From CAYGWP01 sp964353455 (GTDB lineage: Bacteria; Planctomycetota; Phycisphaerae; FEN-1346): 27,986 nt of DNA. Shown piece by piece: positions 7,415-15,330 of the stretch. Each line of letters starts with the position of its first letter. Position 1 is the stretch's first letter. A program made the position numbers and the translations under genes. Below the pieces are notes generated by a model. That model was not told where the DNA came from. It did not search any database and saw nothing but the letters and a program-made list of their open reading frames with translations. The stretch lies in assembly GCA_964353455.1 (NCBI GenBank), contig CAYGWP010000190.1, positions 1 to 27,986 on the forward strand, given 5' to 3'.

Positions 7415-8257
7415 CTACTTGCCACTATCCAGGCTTATCTCAAACACCGCGGCGACCTTCGCAACGAACGCCTTGCGTTTCTCCGGGCACTGACGCCGCC
7501 ACGCCTTCAGGTGCTCTTCGAATGTGTAGTTGGCCGGGAAAACTTCCTTATTGAGGTAAGACACGGCCTCCCAGCCTTGAGGGTCGGCCTCGAAGAGCGG
7601 CAGGAGGACGCCGGCCACGATGTTGTTGCGGGCGCGGTCCGTGGCGTTGGCGCGAAGCGCATCGGCGTTCTCCCGGTACCACTGGGCGAAGGTCTTGCCC
7701 GGCGGCAGTTTCGCCTCGTCAAGGCGCTTGGTGGCGTATTCCGCAAGATGCGGCGCATACGACCGCCAGTTGGGGTAAGGGGGATCGGTCTCCCATGTCC
7801 GGGCCATCCGCCGCAGGGCGAACAGCGAGGCCGTCTCGCACAGCGATTCCTCGAACCACTTGGTCGGGCCGTGCTTGTCATCGTAGTTCGAGAGGATGTG
7901 GCAGAATTCGTGGGCGAACTGGTAGGCCATCTGAGCCCAGAGCCGTTCGCCTGTGTTCAGGCGGACGCGGATTTCCCCTTGCGGCCCGCGGCCGAAAAGA
8001 ACGATCGGTCCGCCCTTGGCCGAAACCTCGACCGGCGGCAACCGGGTGTCGGGGAAGTATCGCCAGAGTTCATCGGCGGCGGAGTTCAGCACCTTCTCCA
8101 CGTCGCGGATCTCGCACTTCCACTCCTCGGCCTTGACCGGGCGGATCGTCAAGCCGGACTTTCCCTTCGAAGGGCCGGCGGCCTTCTGCTCGCCCAGGGC
8201 AAACGCGGGGACAACGAGAAGCAGCATTACCGCCGGAATCAGAGCCTTCTTGGGCAT
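7415..8257 (-). CDS. Exported HExxH zinc-peptidase-like protein
   Basis: The predicted protein is 280 aa from the ATG at 8257. That start puts a signal peptide (MPKKALIPAVMLLLVVPAFA) at the N-terminus; upstream codons in the same frame overlap the preceding gene and look non-coding. The zinc motif HEFCH spans residues 116-120. WFEES about 14 residues later supplies Glu136/Glu137, the spacing and context of a gluzincin-like third ligand. The family is not identified further, and peptidase activity is inferred from the motif alone. It follows the TIM-barrel-like gene by 31 bases. The ribosome binding site (GGGGAC) is weak. The product would act in the periplasm or outside the cell. Confidence 0.77.
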   Translation of the reverse strand: MPKKALIPAVMLLLVVPAFALGEQKAAGPSKGKSGLTIRPVKAEEWKCEIRDVEKVLNSAADELWRYFPDTRLPPVEVSAKGGPIVLFGRGPQGEIRVRLNTGERLWAQMAYQFAHEFCHILSNYDDKHGPTKWFEESLCETASLFALRRMARTWETDPPYPNWRSYAPHLAEYATKRLDEAKLPPGKTFAQWYRENADALRANATDRARNNIVAGVLLPLFEADPQGWEAVSYLNKEVFPANYTFEEHLKAWRRQCPEKRKAFVAKVAAVFEISLDSGK

Positions 8258-8288
8258 TTTAAGTCCCCTGTCCCCTGCGCATCCGTTC

Positions 8289-10013
8289 TCACGGCCCGCC
8301 GCGCAGGACCTTGGCGAACGTCTCGATGTCGCCGTACTTGTTCTGCCAGGTGGTATAGATGACGCCTTCCACGCCATGCACCTTTGCGGCCGACCGCAGC
8401 CAACCTTCGAGTTGCCCCTTCGTGTCGGACGTATCGTAGTACGCAGCCAGAATCTGCTTGTGGCCGCGCCCGGCGAAGAACGGAAGGCTCTCATCGCGGT
8501 GGCCCGAGTTCCAGTTGGCGATGCGGATCGACGGGTCCAGGCCCTCCCACGAACCCTTCAGCGAACTGCCGACCAGGTAGTACTTGTCCACCGCGTTGTG
8601 GAACGGGTCAAACATGTCGCTCCAGACGAAGATTTCGGCCTGCGGCTCGACCTTGCGGATCATGGCGGCGCACCGCCGCACGTTCTCGGCCAAGAGTTGC
8701 CCGGCCGTCACGTTGTCTGAGCGGCACAGGCCGCACTGGCCCGCCACACGGAGTTCATCGTGGCTCATAAAATACTTCTTCGGCGCCAGGTATTGGTGGA
8801 TGAGCCTGACCTGCTCCTCCATGTAACCGAAAATCTCCTCGCTCTTCAGGCACCCCGACACCTGGCTCTCGTAGATGATTACGGTGTGATAGAAGGAGAC
8901 CTTCAGCCGGTCGCCATCGCGGATGCGCGACCCGGCCGGGATGCGAATGGGCGGCTCGGGATGGTACGGCTCGTATTCCCCCGCCCACGGCGCGCGGCCC
9001 ATCTTGGGATATTCCCAGCGGTCGAAGTCGCGGCCCTCGGCGAACTCGGTGCGGCCGTCATCGCTCGTGATGCGGACCGGGCAGCCGTCGCGCCGAAGCA
9101 TGTTGACGCCGGCACACTGTCTGAGGGCCGCATCGTCAAACCAGATCGTGCCCCCCTTCCCTCCCCATATTCCCAAATAGAGAGATATCTCGCTGTTATC
9201 AAGGGTGTTGAAAACGATGTGGTGCTCGGTCCAGTCCTGCGTGGCCTTGATGCGAAGGTCAGCGTAGTTCAGCGTGCGGCCGCCGGGGGCGAGGATTGCC
9301 GTACGGATCGAGCCCGCCGGCGACACGCCGTCCGTCTTGACCCACAGCGACAGGTGGTACTGCCGCCACGGGACGAGTGCCAACTTCCTCATGAGTCGGC
9401 AGTTGCCGTACTCGTTGCCCTTTCGGAAGTCCTGCATCCGGGCCGAGGCATTTCCGGAGTGCTTGGCGGCCGTGTCCTGAGTGAGCGACTGGCCGAAACC
9501 GTCCCCCCAGTCCCAGCCGACGAACTTGTTGTTCCCGGCCGCCTCAAAGCCGCCGCCGGGCAGGAGGTTCTCGGCATCGGCCAGCCGCGCTTCGCCTTGC
9601 CGCACGGTGAACGGCGCATCGCGGACCGGGATACCCTCGGCCAGGTTCGGGTTATTCTGGAGGATGTTGTTGGAGTAGCCGACGGGGCAGACGCACGGGA
9701 TGATATCGATGCCGAGTTCCTCGGCCGTCCGTCGGAGGCGCGCCAGGTTGGCGTAGTAGTTCTGCGGCCGGTCCTTCAATCGCCCGAACTTCGAGTCGGC
9801 AATCAGCAGGCCGTTATAGCCCGCATCCTTGGCCCGCTGTGCGAGGGCCAAGAGTTCATCCACCCGCGCATCGACCTGGAAGTTGCACGGGGCATAGACC
9901 CAGCGCCACTGCATCGGGTCCTTGGGCGCCTCGGCCTGTGCACCGGCCGCAGAAAGCGCCGCCGCAACAAGCCCGATCAGAGCGGAGACGAAAAGGCGGC
10001 TCGACGCTCGCAT
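8289..10013 (-). CDS. Exported TIM-barrel-like protein with inserted CBM-like domain
   Basis: From the ATG at 10013 the protein is 574 aa with a signal peptide ending near residue 27 (AAGAQA). AAAGGA 6 bases upstream supports this start over the further upstream one. The N-terminal part (AKDAGYNGLLIADSKFGRL) and C-terminal part (MSHDELRVAGQCGLC, EIFVWSDMFDPFHN, GVIYTTWQNKYGD) resemble a beta/alpha barrel of the glycosidase type, distantly GH20-like; acidic residues in SHDE and WSDMFD could be catalytic. A beta-sandwich binding domain appears inserted at about residues 130-300 (NLLPGGGFEAAGNNKFVGWD). Family and substrate are uncertain. It lies 35 bases after the DUF4276 gene and leads the run of exported hydrolase genes. 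Confidence 0.75.
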   Translation of the reverse strand: MRASSRLFVSALIGLVAAALSAAGAQAEAPKDPMQWRWVYAPCNFQVDARVDELLALAQRAKDAGYNGLLIADSKFGRLKDRPQNYYANLARLRRTAEELGIDIIPCVCPVGYSNNILQNNPNLAEGIPVRDAPFTVRQGEARLADAENLLPGGGFEAAGNNKFVGWDWGDGFGQSLTQDTAAKHSGNASARMQDFRKGNEYGNCRLMRKLALVPWRQYHLSLWVKTDGVSPAGSIRTAILAPGGRTLNYADLRIKATQDWTEHHIVFNTLDNSEISLYLGIWGGKGGTIWFDDAALRQCAGVNMLRRDGCPVRITSDDGRTEFAEGRDFDRWEYPKMGRAPWAGEYEPYHPEPPIRIPAGSRIRDGDRLKVSFYHTVIIYESQVSGCLKSEEIFGYMEEQVRLIHQYLAPKKYFMSHDELRVAGQCGLCRSDNVTAGQLLAENVRRCAAMIRKVEPQAEIFVWSDMFDPFHNAVDKYYLVGSSLKGSWEGLDPSIRIANWNSGHRDESLPFFAGRGHKQILAAYYDTSDTKGQLEGWLRSAAKVHGVEGVIYTTWQNKYGDIETFAKVLRGGP

Positions 10014-10048
10014 CGAAGTCCTTTCCCTCCCTGAGCGGCGGAAACCGG

Positions 10049-10684
10049 TCATACGCGGGCCCCAATCGCGCTGCCCAGCGACCGGAACAACCGCTCGCAC
10101 CACTTGCAGTGTTTACGCACAACAAGGGGGTCAACAGCCGCCAGCAGTTTCGCGCCATCGCGGATCTTCCGATACTCTTGTGCCGCGGTCAGGCGCGTGG
10201 CTTGTTTGAGCGCGGTGTTGATGTCCGACTTGGTTCTCGTCTCCACCTGAGCAACCGACGGCAGAGCACTTGCGTCGAAGTTCTTCCGGAAGTGTCTCTT
10301 GAGCCCTTCCGGGTCGGCCAGGAACCACGCCTCCATGCAGGCCACCATCATATGGCAGCGTGAGTCATCCGCCCCGGCCGGCTGTGTCCAGCCGTCGCCT
10401 TGCCGGTTATACAGATGATTCCAAGGCGACGCCGCGATCGCAACCGGGTCTTCTGAATCAACCAGCAGTATGTTGAGGATGTCCGGCTCCTTTTCCCATG
10501 CGTCACAGAACTTGTCAAAGGCTTCTGTGCGACCGCCGCAGGCGATCGGCCTCACGGATATGTTCCTCTTGCGTCCCTCCGCAACTACACCATTCAGAAA
10601 TGTGGACATTCCTCTTCGCAGAAAAGCGCGCCCCTCCCCGGGTGGCCCGCCACCCTCCATGTAGATTGCAATAACCGTGTTCAC
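10049..10684 (-). CDS. DUF4276 family protein, TOPRIM-like partner of an AAA ATPase
   Basis: The 211-aa protein matches the DUF4276 pattern along its length: IYMEGGG (residues 7-13), a Cys-Gly-Gly-Arg segment (49-52), LLVDSEDPV (73-81), HMMVACMEAWFLAD (111-124) and a basic C-terminus. An early Glu10 after a beta strand and the acidic cluster Asp76/Glu78/Asp79 resemble TOPRIM metal-binding positions. A nuclease role like that of AriB (PARIS) or the OLD/Gabija TOPRIM is therefore plausible but inferred. The GTG start overlaps the ATPase stop as GTGA, with GGAGG 7 bases upstream, so translation is coupled. Base composition of the pair is somewhat less GC-rich than its flanks, consistent with transfer. 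Confidence 0.88.
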   Translation of the reverse strand: MNTVIAIYMEGGGPPGEGRAFLRRGMSTFLNGVVAEGRKRNISVRPIACGGRTEAFDKFCDAWEKEPDILNILLVDSEDPVAIAASPWNHLYNRQGDGWTQPAGADDSRCHMMVACMEAWFLADPEGLKRHFRKNFDASALPSVAQVETRTKSDINTALKQATRLTAAQEYRKIRDGAKLLAAVDPLVVRKHCKWCERLFRSLGSAIGARV

Positions 10685-11886
10685 ACGTTGCCTCCGATTT
10701 TCCCCGACCGCCAAATGTCGCCCAAGCGGTAGTCTTTGAGCCAATGCTCTAGCTTCGTGGCGTCCAATCGGCGCAGGTCCGTGCCATTCTCCAAGTAGTC
10801 GCACACCAGCACCGATTCGGACTGTTCGGTCAGCGCCGATACAAGTACATCAGAATGCGTCGTGACAATCAACTGCGTCTTCTCCGCCGCCTCAACCAGC
10901 AGTTCCGCTAGCAGCGATATGGCATCCGGGTGCAGTCCCAGCTCCGGCTCCTCAATGCAGATCAGGGGTGCAGCCTCGGCATTCAAGAGGATTGCCAGGA
11001 GCGCCAGAAACCGCAGTGTGCCATCCGAGAGCCGGGTTGCCGGCACCGGATCTGTCAGGCCCTCATGAAGGTTTACCTGCACCGAGCCAGCAAAGACTTT
11101 CGTACTCAGCCGTGTGTACCGCGGCAGGAACTGCCGCATCAACTCGTTGAAGCGATTCCAGTCGCTCCGGTGCTCCAGGTCGTTGAGCACCAAACCCAGG
11201 TTGACCAACTGCGGCAACAGCGCATCGGTTGGCAAGTTGGCCGGCTGCGCTGCTCGGAGGGCGGCGGAACGCCCAAAACTCCATTCCCGAAAAATCTGTG
11301 CTGCACCGAAGCGCTTTGCGGCCACGGTGACTTCCGGGTAAAGGTCCGGGTCCTTTCGTTGCGACAGGATCGACTGCTGGGGATCAATGTTCTCGCGCTT
11401 CAGCGTCCGCCTCCTGTAAGTCGTACATCTGTCTTGGTCGGAAACGGCTTCGCACACGTTGATAGCCGGGTGGCCACGCTGGAACCTGTAGTAGAAACGC
11501 ACATCCCGGGCGTGCGGGTCGGCTTTCTGTGCCTCCTCTAAGACCTCGTCCGTGATCTCCAGACGGCCGTTGCTCTCCGCAAATTCGATGGCGTACCGCA
11601 GTTCCGGCGTCCTGTTGACGGGCGAGAGCAATGCCTCAATCCGAGCCGCCGATGTCCCTTTGCCTCCGCGCCAGATCCAATCGCCCGGGGTTCCGCCGAC
11701 GCGAATCGTGCCGCTGAAGTCCGCCGGCGTGGCATGCAGCAACTCAATCGCCTCAATGAAGTTGCTCTTACCCACCCCGTTGGGACCTATGAGTACGTTC
11801 AAACCGGTCAACCTCACCGGCGGGCTCTCTGGCCCAAACGATAGAAATCCCTTCAGCTGCAGACTGTTCAGAAGTGTTGCGCTCAT
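10681..11886 (-). CDS. AAA family ATPase (AAA_15/21, OLD-like)
   Basis: The 401-aa protein shows a full ABC/SMC-like ATPase head. The Walker A is GPNGVGKS (34-41), preceded by the N-terminal strand LKGFLSFGPE typical of OLD-type ATPases. A signature-like RLSDGTLRFLAL lies at 285-296, the Walker B LICIEEPELGLHP at 308-320 and the H-loop TTHSDVLVSAL at 342-352. It has no TOPRIM domain of its own; the partner DUF4276 gene may supply it. AAGGGAC upstream supports the ATG at 11886. A promoter at 11974-12002 makes the two genes an independent unit. Comparable two-gene ATPase plus TOPRIM modules act in phage defence (PARIS); DUF4276 with such ATPases recurs as a pair, but I cannot cite a tested function for it. 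Confidence 0.88.
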   Translation of the reverse strand: MSATLLNSLQLKGFLSFGPESPPVRLTGLNVLIGPNGVGKSNFIEAIELLHATPADFSGTIRVGGTPGDWIWRGGKGTSAARIEALLSPVNRTPELRYAIEFAESNGRLEITDEVLEEAQKADPHARDVRFYYRFQRGHPAINVCEAVSDQDRCTTYRRRTLKRENIDPQQSILSQRKDPDLYPEVTVAAKRFGAAQIFREWSFGRSAALRAAQPANLPTDALLPQLVNLGLVLNDLEHRSDWNRFNELMRQFLPRYTRLSTKVFAGSVQVNLHEGLTDPVPATRLSDGTLRFLALLAILLNAEAAPLICIEEPELGLHPDAISLLAELLVEAAEKTQLIVTTHSDVLVSALTEQSESVLVCDYLENGTDLRRLDATKLEHWLKDYRLGDIWRSGKIGGNV

Positions 11887-11973
11887 GGCTTGTCCCTTCC
11901 GGTCGCCTCGCGGGCGGCTTGTTTGACCTCGCAGCGGTTCCACGGGTTGGCCGACCGCGCTTGGCCAGGCTGA

Positions 11974-12002
11974 ATACTATCGCCATCCCGCCGCCCGTTC
12001 AA
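11974..12002 (-). promoter_or_regulatory. Sigma-70-like promoter of the AAA-DUF4276 pair
   Basis: On the minus strand, TTGAAC (11997-12002) and TAGTAT (11974-11979) are separated by exactly 17 bases. It lies just after the stop of the glycosyltransferase gene and about 88 bases before the ATPase ATG. This leaves a leader of roughly 80 bases and gives the pair its own transcription start. Confidence 0.55.
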
Positions 12003-12012
12003 CAGGCACGGC

Positions 12013-13209
12013 CTACTTTCCACCGGAGATCACCCGGCCGCCCTTGTAGGTCGTGCCGCGCCAAGTCACGCTCCGGAGGCCGAGTGCCCGGAGGATCGCG
12101 CCGAACTGGAACACCATCGTCAGGACCACGCCCAGCGGGTAAAAGAACAGGTACCACGGGTTGGCTCGGCCGGCAATGAAGTACCGCCGCATGGTGATGA
12201 AGAGGACGAGCGTCATCGCCGCCGAGAGGCCGAACATCGCCAGCGTGAATGGCGCCACATCGCCCGCCGCCATCGCCACCGCCGAGACGGCCAGCGCCGC
12301 AAACGGTGCCAGCGTAAAGAGGAACGTCAGCAGGATCACCCCGGCGAGCCACGCAACGCTCTTAAACGCCCCGTAGTAGATCCGCGTCCAGCCCTTGTAC
12401 ATGGCCCGGAGGGAATCGTACATCCGCGTCGTAAAGAGGTCCGCCCCGGTGGCGTTCCACAGGGCGTGGCCCGAGCGCTTCACCAGGCGCGCAAGGGCGA
12501 TGTCCTCGACGATCTCGTTGCGGACCGCCGCGTACCCGCCCACGGCTTCATATGTCTTTCGGTGAATAAGAATGTACTGCCCGTTGGCGAACGCCGTCCG
12601 ACGCCGCGGGTCGTTCACCCACCCCGGCCGGAACCACGCCACCAGCACCGATCCGGCCACCGGCTGGAATGCGTTCTCGCAGAACCCGTGCATCTCCAGG
12701 ACCGGCCAGAGGCTGAGCATATCGCCCCGGCGGTCGGTAAGGAAGTTCACCCCCGCCCGCGCGCTATGTGGCGCCTGGCGGCAGTCGGCGTCCACGAAGA
12801 GAAGCCACTCGCCCCGCGCCTCCCCTGCCCCGACGTGCATGGCGTGCGGCTTGCCGAACCAGCCCGGCGGGAGTTCCGCCACCTGGACCAGGCGGATCCG
12901 CGGGTCGGCGGCGGCCATTTCGCGGGCGATCTCGGGCGTGCGGTCGCGGCTGCGGTCATCGACAACAATTATCTCAATATCCGCATAGTCCTGCGCCTGG
13001 ATCGTCTCCAGGGCCCCGCGGATGTTCGTCTCCTCGTCCTTCGCCGGCAGGATGATCGAGATGCGGCCGGACGGCGGCACATCGGGGATCGTGTCGCGCC
13101 CCAGGACCGGCCCGCGTGCCCGGCGTGAGTAGATCGTGGCGCATCGGCTGATCCAGACGGCCAGGATGCCGGCCGCGACGACAACCGTAACCCATTCCAG
13201 GATAAGCAC
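12013..13209 (-). CDS. Membrane glycosyltransferase, GT2 family
   Basis: The 398-aa protein starts with one membrane helix (residues 2-20). A GT-A catalytic domain follows: ISIILPAKDEE (50-60), VVDDRSRDRT (82-91), the DxD motif VDADC (139-143) and EDIALA (235-240). An interfacial segment RMYDSLRAMYKGWTRIYYG precedes three or four C-terminal membrane helices (about 285-375). This layout resembles HpnI/CrtQ-type transferases acting on lipid acceptors at the inner face of the cytoplasmic membrane; donor and acceptor cannot be read from the sequence. The GTG start directly follows the LarC stop (TAA-GTG) with GGGAGGG upstream, so it is probably cotranscribed with larC. Confidence 0.9.
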   Translation of the reverse strand: MLILEWVTVVVAAGILAVWISRCATIYSRRARGPVLGRDTIPDVPPSGRISIILPAKDEETNIRGALETIQAQDYADIEIIVVDDRSRDRTPEIAREMAAADPRIRLVQVAELPPGWFGKPHAMHVGAGEARGEWLLFVDADCRQAPHSARAGVNFLTDRRGDMLSLWPVLEMHGFCENAFQPVAGSVLVAWFRPGWVNDPRRRTAFANGQYILIHRKTYEAVGGYAAVRNEIVEDIALARLVKRSGHALWNATGADLFTTRMYDSLRAMYKGWTRIYYGAFKSVAWLAGVILLTFLFTLAPFAALAVSAVAMAAGDVAPFTLAMFGLSAAMTLVLFITMRRYFIAGRANPWYLFFYPLGVVLTMVFQFGAILRALGLRSVTWRGTTYKGGRVISGGK

Positions 13210-14439
13210 TTACGCCCTCCCGGCCCCCCGATTTCCGTCAATCGCCGCCCAGGCCGACCGCGCGGAATCATACACCTCCCGGAACGTCACCCCCTTCGCC
13301 TCCGCCAGGCGCACGCAGTCGTCGTACTCCGGCAGGGCCGTGATGACCTTTCCGGCCCGCCGGCCCACCTTGACGCGGACCGCGCCGAAGGGCGTCGCCA
13401 CCTCGACGTGCTCGCGGTCGAGTTTGCTCCGCACCACGCGCGACCGCCGCACCCCGAACGTCGTCGTCTCCCGGAAAATCGCCTCCTCCACGGCCGCCAG
13501 CGCCCCGTCATCGGCAAGGCATGCCAGGACCACTCCCGGCCGCCCCTTCTTCATCGTTACGGGCGCCAACCACACGTCGAGCGCCCCGGCCGCAAACAGC
13601 GACCGCGTTGCCGCCCCGAGCGTTTCGCCCGTCGCATCGTCCAGGTTCGCCTCAAGGAGCCAGACCTCATCGGCCCCCCCTGCCCCGGCCTCCTCGCACA
13701 GACGGCCGATCATGACCCGCACGACGTTCGGCACGCGCTCCCCCTGGCGCGACCCGGCCCCGTATCCGACTGCCTCCGTGACCATCGGCGGCATCGGGCC
13801 GAACCCATCCGCAAGAGTCACAAGGATCGCCGCCCCTGTCGGGGTCGTCAGTTCCCCCTGCTCGTCGCACGCCCGCGTGGGCGCCCCGCGCATCAACTCA
13901 ACAACCGCCGGGGCCGGCACAGGCAACCGCCCGTGGGCGGAATTGACGTAGCCCGACCCCATCGGCAGCGGGCTCGACCGGATTCGATCAATCCCCAGGA
14001 TCGCCAGGCCCGCGCAGACGCCGACGATGTCCACAATCGAATCAACGGCCCCTACCTCGTGGAAATGAACCTCTTCCGGCGTGCTGCCGTGGACCTTCGC
14101 CTCGGCCTCCGCCAGGCGACGGAAAACCGCTTTTGCCCACTCTGCCGCCCGGCCAGGCAGGCCGGCGCCATCAATTATCGCCTCGATGTCGCCCAGGTGC
14201 CGCGCACGGTGGCCCTCATGCCCGTGATGATCGTGGGCGTGTTCTTCAACTGAAACCTCGGCCCTTGTGGCGGCAATGCCCAGGCGCTTCTCGCGCCGGA
14301 CGGAAATCTCGTAACCCGAGACGGGAAGGCGCCCCAGCGCCTCGCGCAGCGCCGCCTCCGAAAGGCCCGCATCCAGGAGGGCGCCGAGGAGCATGTCGCC
14401 GCTCGCGCCAGATACCGAATCTATATACATAAATGCCAT
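13210..14439 (-). CDS. larC: LarC, nickel-pincer cofactor biosynthesis protein
   Basis: The 409-aa protein is full length and in one frame; some bacteria make LarC by frameshifting between two parts. Motifs include the N-terminal FMYIDSVSGASGDMLLGALL (residues 3-22), VHFHEVGAVDSIVDIVG and ANLDDATGE. A histidine-rich loop, HAHDHHGHEGH, lies near residues 68-78 and fits metal handling. LarC performs CTP-dependent nickel insertion in the last step of making the nickel-pincer nucleotide used by lactate racemase and related enzymes. LarA, LarB and LarE are not in the window. GGGGAG is well placed before the ATG at 14439. It lies 43 bases after the upstream exported-protein gene and abuts the glycosyltransferase gene. 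Confidence 0.93.
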   Translation of the reverse strand: MAFMYIDSVSGASGDMLLGALLDAGLSEAALREALGRLPVSGYEISVRREKRLGIAATRAEVSVEEHAHDHHGHEGHRARHLGDIEAIIDGAGLPGRAAEWAKAVFRRLAEAEAKVHGSTPEEVHFHEVGAVDSIVDIVGVCAGLAILGIDRIRSSPLPMGSGYVNSAHGRLPVPAPAVVELMRGAPTRACDEQGELTTPTGAAILVTLADGFGPMPPMVTEAVGYGAGSRQGERVPNVVRVMIGRLCEEAGAGGADEVWLLEANLDDATGETLGAATRSLFAAGALDVWLAPVTMKKGRPGVVLACLADDGALAAVEEAIFRETTTFGVRRSRVVRSKLDREHVEVATPFGAVRVKVGRRAGKVITALPEYDDCVRLAEAKGVTFREVYDSARSAWAAIDGNRGAGRA

Positions 14440-14482
14440 AGCACTCCCCTGCCCCGCCCTGCCCCGACCGCGGCCTCAGGCG

Positions 14483-15259
14483 CTATTTCTTCGCCGGCGC
14501 CGCGGCCCCCGTCTTCTTGGCGCCCGCAGCCTCGGCCTTGGCCTTCAACTCGTCCACGGCCCGGTTGTACGCCTCTACTCCGAAGACCACGCTACGGATG
14601 TACGGAATGTCCTGGAGCGTCTGCCCCATCTCCCCCTTGTCCCGCTGATGCAGAAGGAAGCGGTCCACCTTGCCGTTATGGTCGATGTACAGCGGCTGCC
14701 CGAGGATATGCCCGTAAATCTCGTGATCATTCCGCAAAACAAGGGTCCAAGCCATGCTCCGGACCGGATACGAGCGGCCGGTAAACACCTTCTCGGGGTT
14801 CCCGGATTCCTTGAACCGCCATTCCGGGTCCACACGTTCCCACTCGACCGTTACGTCGATCCGCTTGACGGCCGGCACAGGCAGGTACTCGTAGATTCCG
14901 CGTTTGAGGTTATAAACCTTGAGCCGCTTGCCGCGCGTCGTAAAGATCTTCCCCGGAAGTTTCAGGCCGCTCGAAAGTTCCACGTAGCCCGGCACGGCGT
15001 CCCTCCGCTCCGCGGCACCGCCCGTCGCAAACGGATTGACAGCCCCCTTGCCCGGCGTGCCAGCGTCGTCATCCTCAATGAACATGATGTCGCCGGGGGC
15101 GGGCGCGCTCGTCGCCGTGCCTGAGCCCACCGCTGGCCCAGACCTCGCCGCAGCCCCGTCTGCCAGTCCAGCGCCGGGCGTGGCGCCCATGACCATGCCA
15201 AGCGCCGCCGCCACGGCTGCAAACACAATCCCTTGCCCGACCGTTCTCACGCCGCTCAT
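14483..15259 (-). CDS. Exported protein of unknown function
   Basis: The 258-aa protein has a signal peptide (about residues 1-35, ending near GLADGAAA). A low-complexity Ala/Gly/Ser-rich segment containing an acidic patch (IEDDDAG) follows. A folded region spans about 88-235 (GYVELSSGLKLPGKIFTTRG, then YPVRSMAWTLVLRNDHEIYG), ending in an Ala/Lys tail. I recognise no domain. Repeated short beta-like stretches and the word pattern around RGIYEYLPV suggest a small beta-rich domain. The ribosome binding site GAGGG is weak. It is divergent from nadD across 71 bases and may be the first gene of the larC unit. Confidence 0.7.
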   Translation of the reverse strand: MSGVRTVGQGIVFAAVAAALGMVMGATPGAGLADGAAARSGPAVGSGTATSAPAPGDIMFIEDDDAGTPGKGAVNPFATGGAAERRDAVPGYVELSSGLKLPGKIFTTRGKRLKVYNLKRGIYEYLPVPAVKRIDVTVEWERVDPEWRFKESGNPEKVFTGRSYPVRSMAWTLVLRNDHEIYGHILGQPLYIDHNGKVDRFLLHQRDKGEMGQTLQDIPYIRSVVFGVEAYNRAVDELKAKAEAAGAKKTGAAAPAKK

Positions 15260-15295
15260 CGACAGCCCTCGCTTACCTTCGGGCCGCTCAGAATC

Positions 15296-15324
15296 TTGAC
15301 TTCCTCCCGCAACTGTACCATACT
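15296..15324 (+). promoter_or_regulatory. Promoter of nadD producing a probably leaderless mRNA
   Basis: TTGACT (15296-15301) and CATACT (15319-15324) have a 17-base spacer. The nadD ATG begins 7 bases after the -10 box, where transcription would start, and no Shine-Dalgarno precedes the ATG. Confidence 0.5.
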
Positions 15325-15330
15325 GCCGCC

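Noticed and set aside
5167..7554. A 795-codon open frame on the plus strand opposite the nitrilase and secretin-like genes
   Set aside because: High GC makes antisense frames stay open. The protein is Arg/Gly-rich without domains, whereas the minus-strand frames show signal peptides, motifs and ribosome binding sites.
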